Positions 38,859-48,429 are shown, numbered from the stretch's first letter. The stretch is DNA of 64,000 nt from Microbacterium pseudoresistens (GCF_013409745.1 NZ_JACCBH010000001.1:62001-126000); one strand, 5' to 3'. Numbers and translations are program-made. The notes: generated by a model not told the origin, from the sequence alone.

Positions 38859-39236
38859 TCAACCCTCCGTGATCGCGACGTAGGCGTCGCGGTCGAGCAG
38901 CGCATCGGCGGCGCCCTCGGCGACCTCGATCTTCACGAGCCAGCCGCTCTCGAAGGGCGCGGAGTTGACGAGCGAGGGGTCGTCGACGACAGCGTCGTTG
39001 ACCTCCACGATCGTGCCGTCCAGCGGGGCGTACAGCTCGCCCACCGACTTGGTCGACTCGATCTCGCCGACCACGGCGTTCGCGGTCACGGCCGTGCCGA
39101 CGGCGGGCAGCTCGACGAACACCACGTCGCCGAGCTTGTCGGCGGCGTAATCGGTGATGCCCACGGTGGCGGTGGTGCCGTCGACGGCGACCCACTCGTG
39201 CTCTTCGGTGTAGCGCAGGCTGTTCAGATCGGTCAT
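38859..39236 (-). CDS. gcvH: glycine cleavage system H protein
   Basis: 125 residues. The lipoyl-bearing shuttle: lipoylation site in [16 protein letters not shown], Lys 63. HEWV near the N-terminus and [19 protein letters not shown] are family hallmarks. The ATG overlaps the gcvT stop by 4 nt. Confidence 0.96.
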   Translation of the reverse strand: MTDLNSLRYTEEHEWVAVDGTTATVGITDYAADKLGDVVFVELPAVGTAVTANAVVGEIESTKSVGELYAPLDGTIVEVNDAVVDDPSLVNSAPFESGWLVKIEVAEGAADALLDRDAYVAITEG

Positions 39237-40351
39237 TTCTTCCTCCGGTAGAAAGGCAGGTCGGTCACGACGGCGGGGATCCTCGTTCCGCGCACGTCGA
39301 GGAAAAGCGGGGTGGCGCCATCGGAGACGGCGGGGTCGACGAAGGCCATCGCGATCGGGTGGCCGAGGGTGGGACTCAGCGCCCCGCTCGTGATCTCGCC
39401 GACGATCGTGCCGTCATCGATGACGACGGGATAGCCCGCGCGCCCGGCGCGTCGACCCTCGGCGGCGAGGCCGATGAGCATGCGGGCGTCAGCGGCGAGG
39501 GCCGGCGCGTCCTTGCCGACGAAGCTCGCCTTGTCGGCTACGACGACGCGGCCCAGGCCCGCCTGCGCGGGCGCCGTCTCGAGCGAGAGCTCGTGCCCGT
39601 ACAGCGGCATGCCCGCTTCCAGACGCAGGGTATCGCGGGCGGCGAGCCCCGCCGGGACGATCCCGTGCGGCTCGCCCGCGGCGAGCACGGCATCCCAGAG
39701 TGCGGGCGCGTCTGCGGAGCGCACGAGCAGCTCGAAGCCGTCTTCCCCGGTGTAGCCGGTGCGTGCGATGAACAGCGGCTCACCGTGGTAGCGCGCGGAT
39801 GCCCAGGCGTAGTACTTCTGCTCCGCCCACGGGATACTCACCTCGGTGATGCCCTCGACGGCCGAGGCGATCTCCTCCGCGCGCGGGCCCTGGACGGCCA
39901 GCAGCGCGTAGTCGTCGGAGACGTCGGCCACGGTGACATCGAACCCCGTGGCGCGCTCGGTGAGTGCTGCGCGCACGGCATCCCGGTTTCCGGCGTTGGA
40001 GATGATGAGGAACGCATCCTCCTGCAGGCGGTACACGATCACGTCGTCGACGATGCCGCCGCGCTCGGTGAGCAGCAGCGAGTACTTCGCCTTGCCCTCG
40101 GCGAGCGCCGAGAGGCGCCCGGCGAGGGCATAGTCCAGATACGTCGCTGCGCCGGCACCGGTGATCTCGAACTCGGCCATGTGCGAGATGTCGAAAAGCC
40201 CGGCCGCCTCGCGCACGGCGTGGTGCTCGGCGAGGTCGGAGGTGTAGCGCACCGGCATCTGCCAGCCGCCGAAGTCCGTGAAGGCTGCTCCGAGCGCTTC
40301 GTGCCGTTCGCGCAACGGCGTGTATCGGGGGGCCTGCTGGACCGATGTCAT
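39233..40351 (-). CDS. gcvT: glycine cleavage system T protein (aminomethyltransferase)
   Basis: 372 residues. Transfers the methylene group from aminomethyl-lipoyl GcvH to tetrahydrofolate. Seen: [34 protein letters not shown] (folate site Asp), [31 protein letters not shown] and the C-terminal barrel [21 protein letters not shown]. First gene of gcvTHP, 50 nt behind the glycine riboswitch; the ribosome site GGGAGAACTCC overlaps a sequence complementary to the end of the second aptamer. Confidence 0.96.
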   Translation of the reverse strand: MTSVQQAPRYTPLRERHEALGAAFTDFGGWQMPVRYTSDLAEHHAVREAAGLFDISHMAEFEITGAGAATYLDYALAGRLSALAEGKAKYSLLLTERGGIVDDVIVYRLQEDAFLIISNAGNRDAVRAALTERATGFDVTVADVSDDYALLAVQGPRAEEIASAVEGITEVSIPWAEQKYYAWASARYHGEPLFIARTGYTGEDGFELLVRSADAPALWDAVLAAGEPHGIVPAGLAARDTLRLEAGMPLYGHELSLETAPAQAGLGRVVVADKASFVGKDAPALAADARMLIGLAAEGRRAGRAGYPVVIDDGTIVGEITSGALSPTLGHPIAMAFVDPAVSDGATPLFLDVRGTRIPAVVTDLPFYRRKK

Positions 40352-40399
40352 GGAGTTCTCCCGCTGTCGTCGGAAGGATGCCGTACGAGATGCACGGTA

Positions 40400-40595
40400 T
40401 CCGAGAACTCCCCCTCTGTCATGGGCCTGAGAGTTTCGCCCTGATCGGGCTTTCACCATCGGCGGATCTCGTTCGCTTCGCTCGAGATCGCTTTCCAGAG
40501 CGGCCTGACCTGCGCGGTAGGGGTACCTGAGAGATTGGCGGGGAGGCTTGCTCCTTCGGTGTCCGGCTGCCTTCGCCGGACTCTCCCGCACGGGT
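40400..40595 (-). ncRNA. tandem glycine riboswitch controlling gcvTHP
   Basis: On the minus strand two aptamers follow each other. The first has CGGGAGAGTCCGG, CACCGAAGGAGCAAG and AATCTCTCAGGTACC; the second has CTCTGGAAAGC, GGTGAAAGCCC, CGAAACTCTCAGGCC and GACAGAGGGGG. These are the conserved blocks of the glycine riboswitch. In such RNAs glycine binding turns on glycine cleavage genes. The output here is likely translational: see the complementary 9-nt pair in the findings. The two aptamers plus linker take about 195 nt. Confidence 0.95.
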
Positions 40596-40622
40596 CTGCG
40601 GCCTGTGTTCGATTGTGCCCTC

Positions 40623-40628
40623 AGCATA
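40623..40628 (-). promoter_or_regulatory. candidate -10 (TATGCT) for the gcvTHP leader
   Basis: Minus-strand TATGCT, about 30 nt upstream of the first aptamer. The -35 region is weak. Confidence 0.4.
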
Positions 40629-40657
40629 TCGGCTCGACGGGGAGCGGTGCACGGGAG

Positions 40658-40687
40658 TTGGACTTCGGGTAACGATGACCATAAGAT
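40658..40687 (+). promoter_or_regulatory. nad operon promoter TTGGAC-18-TAAGAT
   Basis: TTGGAC (40658-40663), 18-nt spacer, TAAGAT (40682-40687). Good match for the promoter of the nrtR-nadABC-nadS operon; the +1 would fall inside the palindrome just downstream. Confidence 0.6.
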
Positions 40688-40688
40688 G

Positions 40689-40699
40689 ACCTCGGAGGT
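40689..40699. promoter_or_regulatory. candidate NrtR operator ACCTCGGAGGT
   Basis: Perfect palindrome directly after the -10, with weaker symmetry outside it. It also contains the GGAGG ribosome site of the regulator gene, so a bound repressor would block initiation. Confidence 0.45.
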
Positions 40700-40709
40700 T
40701 AGAGTCACC

Positions 40710-41432
40710 ATGACCAGAAGTGAGCGGGGCAGGATTCGCGTGGCGGTGTCCACGGTGATCCTCACGATGCGACGCGACCGGGGGGCGACTCCGCGCGTCG
40801 CGCTCCCCCTCGTGCGCCGCACCCGCGATCCGTTCCGCGGCGACTGGGCCCTGCCCGGCGGCTGGCTCGACGAGCAGGAGAGCCTGGAGGAGGCCGCGGC
40901 GCGCACCTTGGCCGAGACGACCGGTCTGGCGCCCAGCTACCTCGAGCAGCTCTACGCCTTCGGCGCCGTGCGTCGCTCGCCCTCGCGGGTCGTCTCGGTC
41001 GTGTACTGGGCGCTCCTGCGCGCCGATGAGGTCGACGCACAGAGCGCCGCGTTCGAGGCCAGCGGCACCGCCCCCGACAATGTCGCCTGGAACGATGCCG
41101 AATCGCTGCCGACGCTCGCCTTCGATCACAACCGGATCGTGGAGTACGCCCTGTGGCGGTTGCGCAACAAGGCCGGATACAGCCGTGTCGCCCAGGGCTT
41201 CCTGCCGCCGGCGTTCACTCTGGCCGACCTCCGCGAGGCGTACGAGACGATCCTCGGCCGGCGCCTGGACCCCGCCAACTTCCGCCGGCAGGTGGAGGCC
41301 GCGGGCAATCTCATCCCCACCGACGAGTTCCGCACGGGCAGCCACCGCCCGGCGCGGCTGTACCGCCACAACACCGATGTCGCGCTGGCCGATCGAGGCC
41401 CGCTCTCCCCCGAGGAAACGAGGACGCCATGA
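40710..41432 (+). CDS. nrtR: NrtR/NdnR-type NUDIX-wHTH repressor of NAD synthesis
   Basis: 240 residues. A Nudix-like domain (about 8-140; GDWALPGGWLDEQESLEEAAARTLAETTGL) and a C-terminal winged helix (PPAFTLADLREAYETILGRRLDPANFRRQV). The Nudix box is degenerate: the REXXEE pattern reads TLAETTG, so it should bind ADP-ribose or NAD rather than hydrolyse it. In Corynebacterium glutamicum the homologue NdnR represses ndnR-nadA-nadC-nadS; the same order here makes this assignment strong. GGAGG is 11 nt upstream; the stop overlaps nadA. Confidence 0.88.
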   Translation: MTRSERGRIRVAVSTVILTMRRDRGATPRVALPLVRRTRDPFRGDWALPGGWLDEQESLEEAAARTLAETTGLAPSYLEQLYAFGAVRRSPSRVVSVVYWALLRADEVDAQSAAFEASGTAPDNVAWNDAESLPTLAFDHNRIVEYALWRLRNKAGYSRVAQGFLPPAFTLADLREAYETILGRRLDPANFRRQVEAAGNLIPTDEFRTGSHRPARLYRHNTDVALADRGPLSPEETRTP

Positions 41433-42784
41433 CCACGCTCTTCCCGCACCCCTCGCTCGCCGACGCGATCGACCCCTCGGTCGACCACGCCATTCAGGCG
41501 ATCGTCTCCGGCGCATCCACCGACGACACGTGCAGCACCGACCTCGCCGCCGGCCCCTGGAACTTCGACACCCGCCCCGGATACGGGCCCGGCTCCTCGA
41601 TGGGCGATGTGATCCCCGTGGGCGCGCCGCGTCAGGGCGAGCTGCCGCAGGAGTACCGCGACGCCGATGAAGACGAGCTGCATGCGCGTATCGCGGCGGC
41701 CAAGGAGACCCTCGGCGACCGCGTGATCGTCATGGGCCACTTCTACCAGCGCGACGAGGTCGTGCAGCACGCCGACTACGTGGGCGACTCGTTCCAGCTC
41801 GCCACCGCGGCGAAGGAGCACGGCCGTGCAGAGGCGATCGTGTTCTGCGGTGTACACTTCATGGCCGAGACCGCGGACCTGCTCTCCGGTGCCGACCAAG
41901 CCGTGATCCTGCCGAACCTGGCCGCCGGCTGCTCGATGGCAGACATGGCCGACATCGACCAGGTCGAGGAGTGCTGGGAGCAGTTGGCCGATGTGCTCGG
42001 CCCCCTCGACGTACCGGATGCCGACGGTCGCGTTCCGGTGATCCCGGTCACCTACATGAACTCCTCGGCGGCGATCAAGGGCTTCGTAGGCCGCCACGGC
42101 GGGATCGTGTGCACCTCGTCGAACGCCCGCACCGTGCTGGAGTGGGCCTTCGCCCGGGGACGCCGCGTGCTCTTCTTCCCCGACCAGCACCTGGGCCGCA
42201 ACACTGCCAAAGGCATGGGCGTCGCGCTGGAGCAGATGCCGATGTGGAACCCCCGTCGGCCGCTCGGCGGCAACGACGCCGACGCACTCGTCAACTCGCA
42301 GGTGATCCTCTGGCACGGCTTCTGCTCCGTGCACCGCCGCTTCACCGTCGATCAGATCGACCAGGCCCGCGCGGAGCATCCGGGGGTGCGCGTGATCGTG
42401 CATCCGGAGTGCCCGATGGAGGTCGTCGATGCCGCCGACGAAGCCGGGTCCACCGACTACATTCGAAAGGCGATCGCCGCAGCGACCGAGCCGACGACCT
42501 TCGCGGTGGGCACCGAGATCAACCTCGTGCGGCGGCTGGCCGCCCAGTACCCGCAGCATGAGATCTTCTGCCTCGATCCCGTCGTCTGCCCGTGCTCGAC
42601 GATGTACCGCATCCACCCCGGCTACCTCGCCTGGGTGCTGGAAGAGCTCGTGGCCGGGCGCACGCCCAACCGCATCACGGTGCCCGCCGACGTGGCCGAC
42701 CCCGCGCGTCTTGCCCTGGAGCGGATGCTCGCCGCCCGGCCGCCGGCGGCGGCATCGACTCCGGCGCAGGTCGAGACGCGCTGA
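41429..42784 (+). CDS. nadA: quinolinate synthase
   Basis: 451 residues, the long NadA type. Condenses iminoaspartate with dihydroxyacetone phosphate to quinolinate using a 4Fe-4S cluster. Cluster Cys candidates are in FCGVHFMAETA, HPECPMEV and CPCSTMYRIHP. Other blocks: VMGHFYQRDEVVQHADYVGDS, PVTYMNSSAAIKG, FFPDQHLGRNTA. The N-terminal 75 residues are extra, variable and Ser/Pro-rich. ATG overlaps nrtR stop by 4 nt; the stop shares one base with the nadB start. Confidence 0.95.
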   Translation: MTTLFPHPSLADAIDPSVDHAIQAIVSGASTDDTCSTDLAAGPWNFDTRPGYGPGSSMGDVIPVGAPRQGELPQEYRDADEDELHARIAAAKETLGDRVIVMGHFYQRDEVVQHADYVGDSFQLATAAKEHGRAEAIVFCGVHFMAETADLLSGADQAVILPNLAAGCSMADMADIDQVEECWEQLADVLGPLDVPDADGRVPVIPVTYMNSSAAIKGFVGRHGGIVCTSSNARTVLEWAFARGRRVLFFPDQHLGRNTAKGMGVALEQMPMWNPRRPLGGNDADALVNSQVILWHGFCSVHRRFTVDQIDQARAEHPGVRVIVHPECPMEVVDAADEAGSTDYIRKAIAAATEPTTFAVGTEINLVRRLAAQYPQHEIFCLDPVVCPCSTMYRIHPGYLAWVLEELVAGRTPNRITVPADVADPARLALERMLAARPPAAASTPAQVETR

Positions 42785-44289
42785 TGAAGGTCCTCATCGT
42801 CGGCGGCGGCATCGCGGGACTCACCGCGGCACTGCACGCCCGCGAGTCCGGACACGACACGACCCTGATCGTGAAGGGCACGCTCGGCGACGGCTCCACC
42901 CGCCTCGCGCAGGGCGGCATCGCCGGCGCGCACGGAGAGGGCGACTCCCCCGCGGCCCACGCCGAAGACACCCTGGCGGCGGGCGCGGGACTGTGCGACC
43001 CGGACGCCGTCGACGTGCTCGTGAACGCCGCAGCGGAGCGGATCGCCGAGCTCGTCGCCCGCGGCGTCGCGTTCGACCGGGACTCGGAGAAGCGCCTGCT
43101 GCTCGGCCGTGAGGCCGCGCACAGCGCGGCGCGCATCGCGCACGCCGGCGGGGACGCGACCGGAGCCGCGATCTCGCACGCCCTCGTCGACGCGGTGCGC
43201 CGTGCCGACATCTCCGTCTCCGAGCACGCCTTCCTCGTCGATGTGCTGACGGACCCGGGGGGCGCGTGCGGCGCTCTCCTGCTCATCGACGGCGCGAGGC
43301 GCGACGTCTCCGCCGACGCCGTCATCCTCGCCACCGGCGGGGCAGGGCAGCTGTTCGCGCACACGACGAATCCGGCCGAGATCACCGGCGACGGCATCGC
43401 CGCCGCCCTGCGCGCGGGCGCCGTGGTGCGCGATCTGGAGTTCGTGCAGTTCCACCCCACGATCCTCGTCGCACCAGGGCCGGCGTTCCTCGTCTCGGAA
43501 GCCGTGCGCGGCGACGGCGCCGTGCTCGTCGACGCCGACGGCCGACGTTTCATGCTCGATGAGCATCCGGAGGCGGAGCTCGCCCCGCGCGACGTCGTCG
43601 CCAGGGCCGTGGCGCGGCACGCATCCGCGCAGGATGCTCCCGTGCGGCTCGACGCCACCGGTCTCGGCGCCGAGCTCCTCGCCGCGCGCTTCCCCACGAT
43701 CGACCGGGTCACGCGCGAGCGCGGGTTCGACTGGGCGCGCGACCCCATTCCGGTCACCCCTGCCGCGCACTACCTGATGGGCGGTGTCGCCACCGATCTC
43801 AACGGACGCAGCACCGTGCCGGGCCTGTTCGCCGTCGGCGAGGTCGCCCGCACGGGAGTGCACGGCGCGAACCGGCTGGCCTCGAACTCGCTGCTCGAAG
43901 GAGCCGTCTTCGCCGCCCGTGCCGTCGCTGCGCTCGAGGAACCGCGTCGCCGCGGGGTCATCGCCCCGGCCGCCGTGCGAGCAGGCACCCGGGAGCATCC
44001 CGTCGTCTTCGACACCGCTCTTGACCCGCACGTATTCTCCCGTGCCGCGCTGCAGGAGCTGATGTGGGCGCACGCCGGGCTCCTGCGCACCGCCGACGGG
44101 CTCGCCGCGGCTCTGTCGACCGTGCGGGCGTGGCGCTCGAGCCGCCCGGCGCCGCGCACCGTCGCCGAGCACGAGGATGCGAACCTGCTCGCGCTGGCCG
44201 AAGAAGTCACGACGGCGGCACTGGCCCGTCCCGCCTCGGTCGGGGCGCACCATCTCGACACCCACCCCGCCCTGATCGGAGTCGCATGA
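42784..44289 (+). CDS. nadB: L-aspartate oxidase
   Basis: 501-residue FAD enzyme making iminoaspartate. FAD site VLIVGGGIAGLTAALHARE, substrate loops STRLAQGGIAGA and FVQFHPTI, and AHYLMGGVATDLNGRSTVPGLFAVGEVARTGVHGANRLASNSLLEG. The C-terminal helical domain is present but short. Together with NadA it channels unstable iminoaspartate. The stop overlaps the nadC start (ATGA). Confidence 0.95.
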   Translation: MKVLIVGGGIAGLTAALHARESGHDTTLIVKGTLGDGSTRLAQGGIAGAHGEGDSPAAHAEDTLAAGAGLCDPDAVDVLVNAAAERIAELVARGVAFDRDSEKRLLLGREAAHSAARIAHAGGDATGAAISHALVDAVRRADISVSEHAFLVDVLTDPGGACGALLLIDGARRDVSADAVILATGGAGQLFAHTTNPAEITGDGIAAALRAGAVVRDLEFVQFHPTILVAPGPAFLVSEAVRGDGAVLVDADGRRFMLDEHPEAELAPRDVVARAVARHASAQDAPVRLDATGLGAELLAARFPTIDRVTRERGFDWARDPIPVTPAAHYLMGGVATDLNGRSTVPGLFAVGEVARTGVHGANRLASNSLLEGAVFAARAVAALEEPRRRGVIAPAAVRAGTREHPVVFDTALDPHVFSRAALQELMWAHAGLLRTADGLAAALSTVRAWRSSRPAPRTVAEHEDANLLALAEEVTTAALARPASVGAHHLDTHPALIGVA

Positions 44290-45137
44290 TCACGCCCGCC
44301 GTTCTGCACCGCGTCGTCGGAGCCGCTCTCGAAGAAGACGCCCCGTGGGGCGATGTCACCAGCACCGCTCTGCTGCCCGCCGATGCCGTCGCCACGGCCG
44401 ACCTCGTCGCGCGAGAGCCGGGCGTCTTCAGCGGCGGAGAGGTGTTCGCGACGGCGTTCGGACTCACCGATCCGTCGATCGCGGTCGATCTGCACTTCGC
44501 CGACGGCGATGCGTTCTCGCCCGGCGACGTGCTCGCCACGGTCACCGGACCCGCCCGCGGGGTGCTGACCGCCGAGCGCATCGGCCTGAACTTCGTCCAA
44601 CGGATGAGCGGCATCGCCACACTCACGGCCGCGTACGTCGCGGCCATGGCCGGCACGCGTGCGCGCATCGCCGATACGCGCAAGACCACGCCGGGCCTTC
44701 GTGCCTTCGAGCGGCACGCCGTCACCAGCGGCGGCGGCCGTAATCACCGCTTCTCCCTGTCGGATGCCGTGATGGCCAAAGACAACCACCTCGCCGTCCT
44801 GCAGCGCGACGGCGCGGATCTGGCCTCGGCGCTGCGCGACGCCATCGCGACCCTCCCCCACACCACGCATGTCGTCGTCGAGGTCGACCGCCCCGATCAG
44901 ATCCCCGCCGTGCTCGACGGCGGAGCGAACACGGTGCTGCTCGACAACTTCTCGCTCGACGACCTGCGGTCCGCGGTCGCGCTCATCGGCGACCGCGCCG
45001 TCGTCGAGGCATCCGGCGGCGTGAACCTCGACACCGTGCGCGGCATCGCCGAGACCGGCGTCGACGTCATCTCGGTCGGGGCGCTCACCCACTCGGCACG
45101 GTCTGTCGATCTGGGCCTGGATGTGCGGATCGACTGA
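44286..45137 (+). CDS. nadC: nicotinate-nucleotide pyrophosphorylase (carboxylating)
   Basis: 283 residues. Converts quinolinate and PRPP to nicotinate mononucleotide. Seen: EDAPWGDVTSTALLP, ERIGLNFVQRMSGIAT, ADTRKTTPGLRAFERHAVTSGGGRNHR, MAKDNH, and VEASGGVNLDTVRGIAETGVDVISVGALTHSAR. All are canonical. It lies 6 nt before nadS. Confidence 0.96.
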   Translation: MITPAVLHRVVGAALEEDAPWGDVTSTALLPADAVATADLVAREPGVFSGGEVFATAFGLTDPSIAVDLHFADGDAFSPGDVLATVTGPARGVLTAERIGLNFVQRMSGIATLTAAYVAAMAGTRARIADTRKTTPGLRAFERHAVTSGGGRNHRFSLSDAVMAKDNHLAVLQRDGADLASALRDAIATLPHTTHVVVEVDRPDQIPAVLDGGANTVLLDNFSLDDLRSAVALIGDRAVVEASGGVNLDTVRGIAETGVDVISVGALTHSARSVDLGLDVRID

Positions 45138-45143
45138 CCAGCC

Positions 45144-46304
45144 ATGACCGCGCCGCTCTACCTCGATCACGCCGCGACCTCGCCGGTGCGCGCCGAGGTG
45201 CTCACTGCGATGGCGCCGTTCCTCGCACGGGAGTACGGCAACCCCTCGAGCCATCACACGATCGGCGAGGCCGCGGCAGGTGCCCTCGCCGACGCTCGCG
45301 CACGAGTCGCCGCCGTACTGGGTGCACGCACGAGCGAGGTGATCTTCACTGCGGGCGGAACCGAGGCCGACAACCTCGCGATCAAGGGCATCGTCCTGCC
45401 CGCGCTCGCCCGGGGCCGGAACCACGTGATCACGACAGCGATCGAACACGAGGCGATCCTCGAATCGGTGGCGTACCTCGAACGCTTCCACGACGTGTCC
45501 TCGACGATCCTGCCCGTCGACGCGGCCGGCCGCGTGAGCCCCGACGATCTGCGGGTGGCGCTCCGCCCCGAGACCGCCCTGGTGTCGTTCGGGCACGCGA
45601 ACAACGAGATCGGCACGGTGCAAGACGCACCTGCGCTCATCGCCGTCGCCCGTGAGGCCGGTGTTGCCGTGCACGTCGATGCCGTCCAGTCGGCGGGCTG
45701 GCTGCCCCTCGACGACCTCGGTGCGGATGCCGTCGCCGTCGCCGGTCACAAGCTCGGCGCCCCCAAGGGCACCGGTGCCCTGATCGTGCGCGGACGCGTT
45801 CCGCTGGAGCCGCTCCTGCACGGCGGCGGCCAGGAGCGCGGCCGTCGCTCCGGCACCGAGAACGTCGCAGGCGCCGTGGCTCTCGCCACCGCCCTCGAGC
45901 TCGCCGAGTCGGAACGCGCGCAGGCGACGTCGCGGGTGGGCGCCGAGACGGCACGATTCATCCGCGCCGTCCTCGCCGCGCTCCCGCAGTCGGCGCTCAC
46001 CGGCGCACCGGAGATCGACGATCCCGGGCACCGGCTCCCAGGAACGGCGAGCTTCACGTTCGCGGGAACCTCGGGCGAAGCCGTGCTGCTGGAACTCGAG
46101 CGCCGCGGCGTGGTCTCCTCCAGCGGGTCGGCGTGCGCCGCGGGCAGCGACGATCCCTCACCCGTGCTCCTCGCCTGCGGCATCGCTCCGCAGATCGCTC
46201 AGACCTCGGTGCGGTTCACGACCGGGCGCACCGGGCTTCCCGGCGACACCCCGGAACGCCTCGCCGCGCTCGTGACCGACGCCGTGCGCGCCGTCAGCGG
46301 ATAG
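45144..46304 (+). CDS. nadS: cysteine desulfurase-like protein of the nad operon (NadS)
   Basis: 386-residue NifS/IscS-like class V aminotransferase. YLDHAATSP opening, HVDAVQSAGWL, PLP lysine 203 in AVAGHKLGAPKGTGA, and the persulfide Cys 331 in SSGSACAAGSDDPS. Its place as last gene of nrtR-nadABC fits NadS, which supplies sulfur for the NadA 4Fe-4S cluster in C. glutamicum. A general IscS role cannot be excluded from sequence alone. Confidence 0.9.
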   Translation: MTAPLYLDHAATSPVRAEVLTAMAPFLAREYGNPSSHHTIGEAAAGALADARARVAAVLGARTSEVIFTAGGTEADNLAIKGIVLPALARGRNHVITTAIEHEAILESVAYLERFHDVSSTILPVDAAGRVSPDDLRVALRPETALVSFGHANNEIGTVQDAPALIAVAREAGVAVHVDAVQSAGWLPLDDLGADAVAVAGHKLGAPKGTGALIVRGRVPLEPLLHGGGQERGRRSGTENVAGAVALATALELAESERAQATSRVGAETARFIRAVLAALPQSALTGAPEIDDPGHRLPGTASFTFAGTSGEAVLLELERRGVVSSSGSACAAGSDDPSPVLLACGIAPQIAQTSVRFTTGRTGLPGDTPERLAALVTDAVRAVSG

Positions 46305-46312
46305 CCTGAGCA

Positions 46313-46343
46313 TCCGATTCCGATGAACCCTCCGATTCCGATG
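46313..46343. repeat. 13-bp direct repeat behind the nad operon
   Basis: TCCGATTCCGATG occurs at 46313-46325 and again at 46331-46343, an 18-bp period, in the short gap between nadS and the convergent ABC exporter gene. It may be replication slippage. Confidence 0.5.
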
Positions 46344-46377
46344 GACTCCGAAGGCAGGCGACGATGACGGGCGCGTG

Positions 46378-48429
46378 CTACGGCTGCACCCAGTCATCGC
46401 CGGGCGTCGTCCCGGTGCGGAACACCTGAGCCGCGAACCGCGCCGCGACGAACCCTTCGGCGAGCGCGTCGACAGCGTGTCCGCCCTGCGGATCGTCCGG
46501 CGCGCGATCAGCTCGGCGATCCGGCATCGGCATCGGCTCGTCTCCCGCCGCATCGAGCACGCGCGAGGCGGAGATCTGCTGAGCCGCGAGATCGGCGTAC
46601 AGCCCCTCTGCGGCGAGCAGCTCGGCGTGGGTTCCCGACTCGACGATGCGCCCGGCATCCACGACGTGGATGACGTCTGCCCCGATGATCGTGGACAGCC
46701 GATGCGCGATCGACAGCGTCGTGCGCCCCCTGGAGACCTGATCGATCGCCTCCTGCACGACGCGCTCCGACACCGTGTCCAGCGCGCTCGTCGCCTCGTC
46801 GAGGAGCAGGACAGGCGGATCCTTCAGCAGCACCCGTGCGATGGCGATGCGCTGCTTCTCACCGCCCGACAAGCGGTAGCCGCGTTCACCGACGACGGTG
46901 TCGTATCCGAGCTCGAAGCCCTCGATGATGTGATGGATGTTCGCCGAACGACACGCTTCGGCGATCTGCTCATCCGTCGCGTCGGGCTTGGCGTAGCGCA
47001 GGTTCTCGCGGATCGTCGCGTGGAACAGGTACGTCTCCTGCGACACGATGCCGATGTCGTCGATGACCGATTCGAGGGTGAGGTCGCGAAGGTCGGCTCC
47101 GGCGAAGCGCACGACGCCCGACGTCGCCTCGTACAGGCGCGGCGCGAGGTACAGGATGGTCGTCTTGCCCGCACCCGACGGGCCCACGAAGGCGACGTGC
47201 TGTCCGGGCTCAGCGACGAAGGAGACGCCGTCGAGCGTGGGCCGCGCGTCCGGCGAGGCGTCGGGATACCGGAAGCGCACGTCGTCGAACTCGATGCGTC
47301 CGCGGGGCCCCGGTGCCTCCGATACGTCGATCGCCCCGGGGCGCTCCTGGATCTGGGGCACGAGATCGAGGTACTCGAAGATGCGCGCGAACAGCGCTCG
47401 CGAGGTCTGCACCTCCAGCGCGACGCGCATCATACCGACGAGCGGTGCGAGCAGGCGCGCCTGCACGGTGGTGAACGCGACGATGGTTCCCGCCGTGATC
47501 CCCCCCTCGGTGCCGCCGGTCATCAGCATCCCCGCAACGAGATAGATGACGGCGGGCACGGCCGACATGATGACGCTGACCACGGCGAAGAACCCCTGGC
47601 CGCTCATCGCACGCTTGATCTGCAGACGCACCTGGTTGGAGTTCTCGGCCTGGTATCGCTGGGACTCCGTCCGCTGCCGATTGAACGACTTCGACAGCAG
47701 GATGCCCGATACGCTCAGCGTCTCCTGCGTGATGCTCGTCAGCTCCGACAACGACTCCTGCGTCTGCCCGGCGATGCGCGCCCGCACCTGACCGACCCGG
47801 CGCTGCACGAGCACGAGCACCGGCATGATCACGACAGCGATCAGCGTGAGCCGCCAGTCGATGAGGATCATCGCCACGAGCGAGGCGATGACCGTGACGA
47901 CGTTGCCGAGGATGCTCGTGACAGTCGAGGTGAGCACCCCCGAGACCCCGCCGACGTCGTTCTGCAGGCGCGATTGGATGACGCCGGTCTTGGTGCGGGT
48001 GAAGAATCCGAGCTCCATGGCCTGCAGATGCTCGAACAGCCGCACGCGCAGATCGCCGGTGACCGCGTTGCCGACCGTCGAGGTGAGCCACGTCTGCACC
48101 ACGCCCAGCGCCGCGGAGAGCAGGAACAGGCCGATCATCACCGAGACGAGCACGATGAGCAGGTTCATCACGGGTCCGCCGGACGGCGGGAACAACGCCT
48201 CGTCGAAGACGCGTTGCACGATCAGCGGGGGGATCACGCCCAGCGCGGCGAGCAGCATCACGAGCAGGCCGGTGACGACGATGCGCCCGAGGTAGGGACG
48301 GAACAGGGCGACGACGCGCCGCCCGAGCCCGTCCACGCGCGGGGCTTCGGCGTTGCGCTTGCGCTGCGCCGCCTCGTCCACTCCGCGCAGTCCGCCCCCG
48401 CCGCCCGCTCGCCCGCCGCCCATGCTCAT
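46378..48429 (-). CDS. ABC exporter half-transporter (MdlB/LmrA-like), TMD-NBD fusion
   Basis: 683 residues. A Gly-rich N-terminus, six membrane helices (about 40-330), then an ATPase: Walker A GPSGAGKTT, Q-loop SQETYLFH, signature LSGGEKQRI, Walker B VLLLDEATSALD, H-loop SIAHRLSTI. It must work as homodimer or with an unlinked partner. Substrate unknown (drugs, lipids or peptides). TACGCT lies 6 nt before ATG 48429, indicating a leaderless mRNA and supporting the start. Confidence 0.9.
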   Translation of the reverse strand: MSMGGGRAGGGGGLRGVDEAAQRKRNAEAPRVDGLGRRVVALFRPYLGRIVVTGLLVMLLAALGVIPPLIVQRVFDEALFPPSGGPVMNLLIVLVSVMIGLFLLSAALGVVQTWLTSTVGNAVTGDLRVRLFEHLQAMELGFFTRTKTGVIQSRLQNDVGGVSGVLTSTVTSILGNVVTVIASLVAMILIDWRLTLIAVVIMPVLVLVQRRVGQVRARIAGQTQESLSELTSITQETLSVSGILLSKSFNRQRTESQRYQAENSNQVRLQIKRAMSGQGFFAVVSVIMSAVPAVIYLVAGMLMTGGTEGGITAGTIVAFTTVQARLLAPLVGMMRVALEVQTSRALFARIFEYLDLVPQIQERPGAIDVSEAPGPRGRIEFDDVRFRYPDASPDARPTLDGVSFVAEPGQHVAFVGPSGAGKTTILYLAPRLYEATSGVVRFAGADLRDLTLESVIDDIGIVSQETYLFHATIRENLRYAKPDATDEQIAEACRSANIHHIIEGFELGYDTVVGERGYRLSGGEKQRIAIARVLLKDPPVLLLDEATSALDTVSERVVQEAIDQVSRGRTTLSIAHRLSTIIGADVIHVVDAGRIVESGTHAELLAAEGLYADLAAQQISASRVLDAAGDEPMPMPDRRADRAPDDPQGGHAVDALAEGFVAARFAAQVFRTGTTPGDDWVQP

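Noticed and set aside
43770..46031. 753-codon minus-strand frame over nadB-nadC-nadS
   Set aside because: Shadow of the nad operon; no conserved motif.
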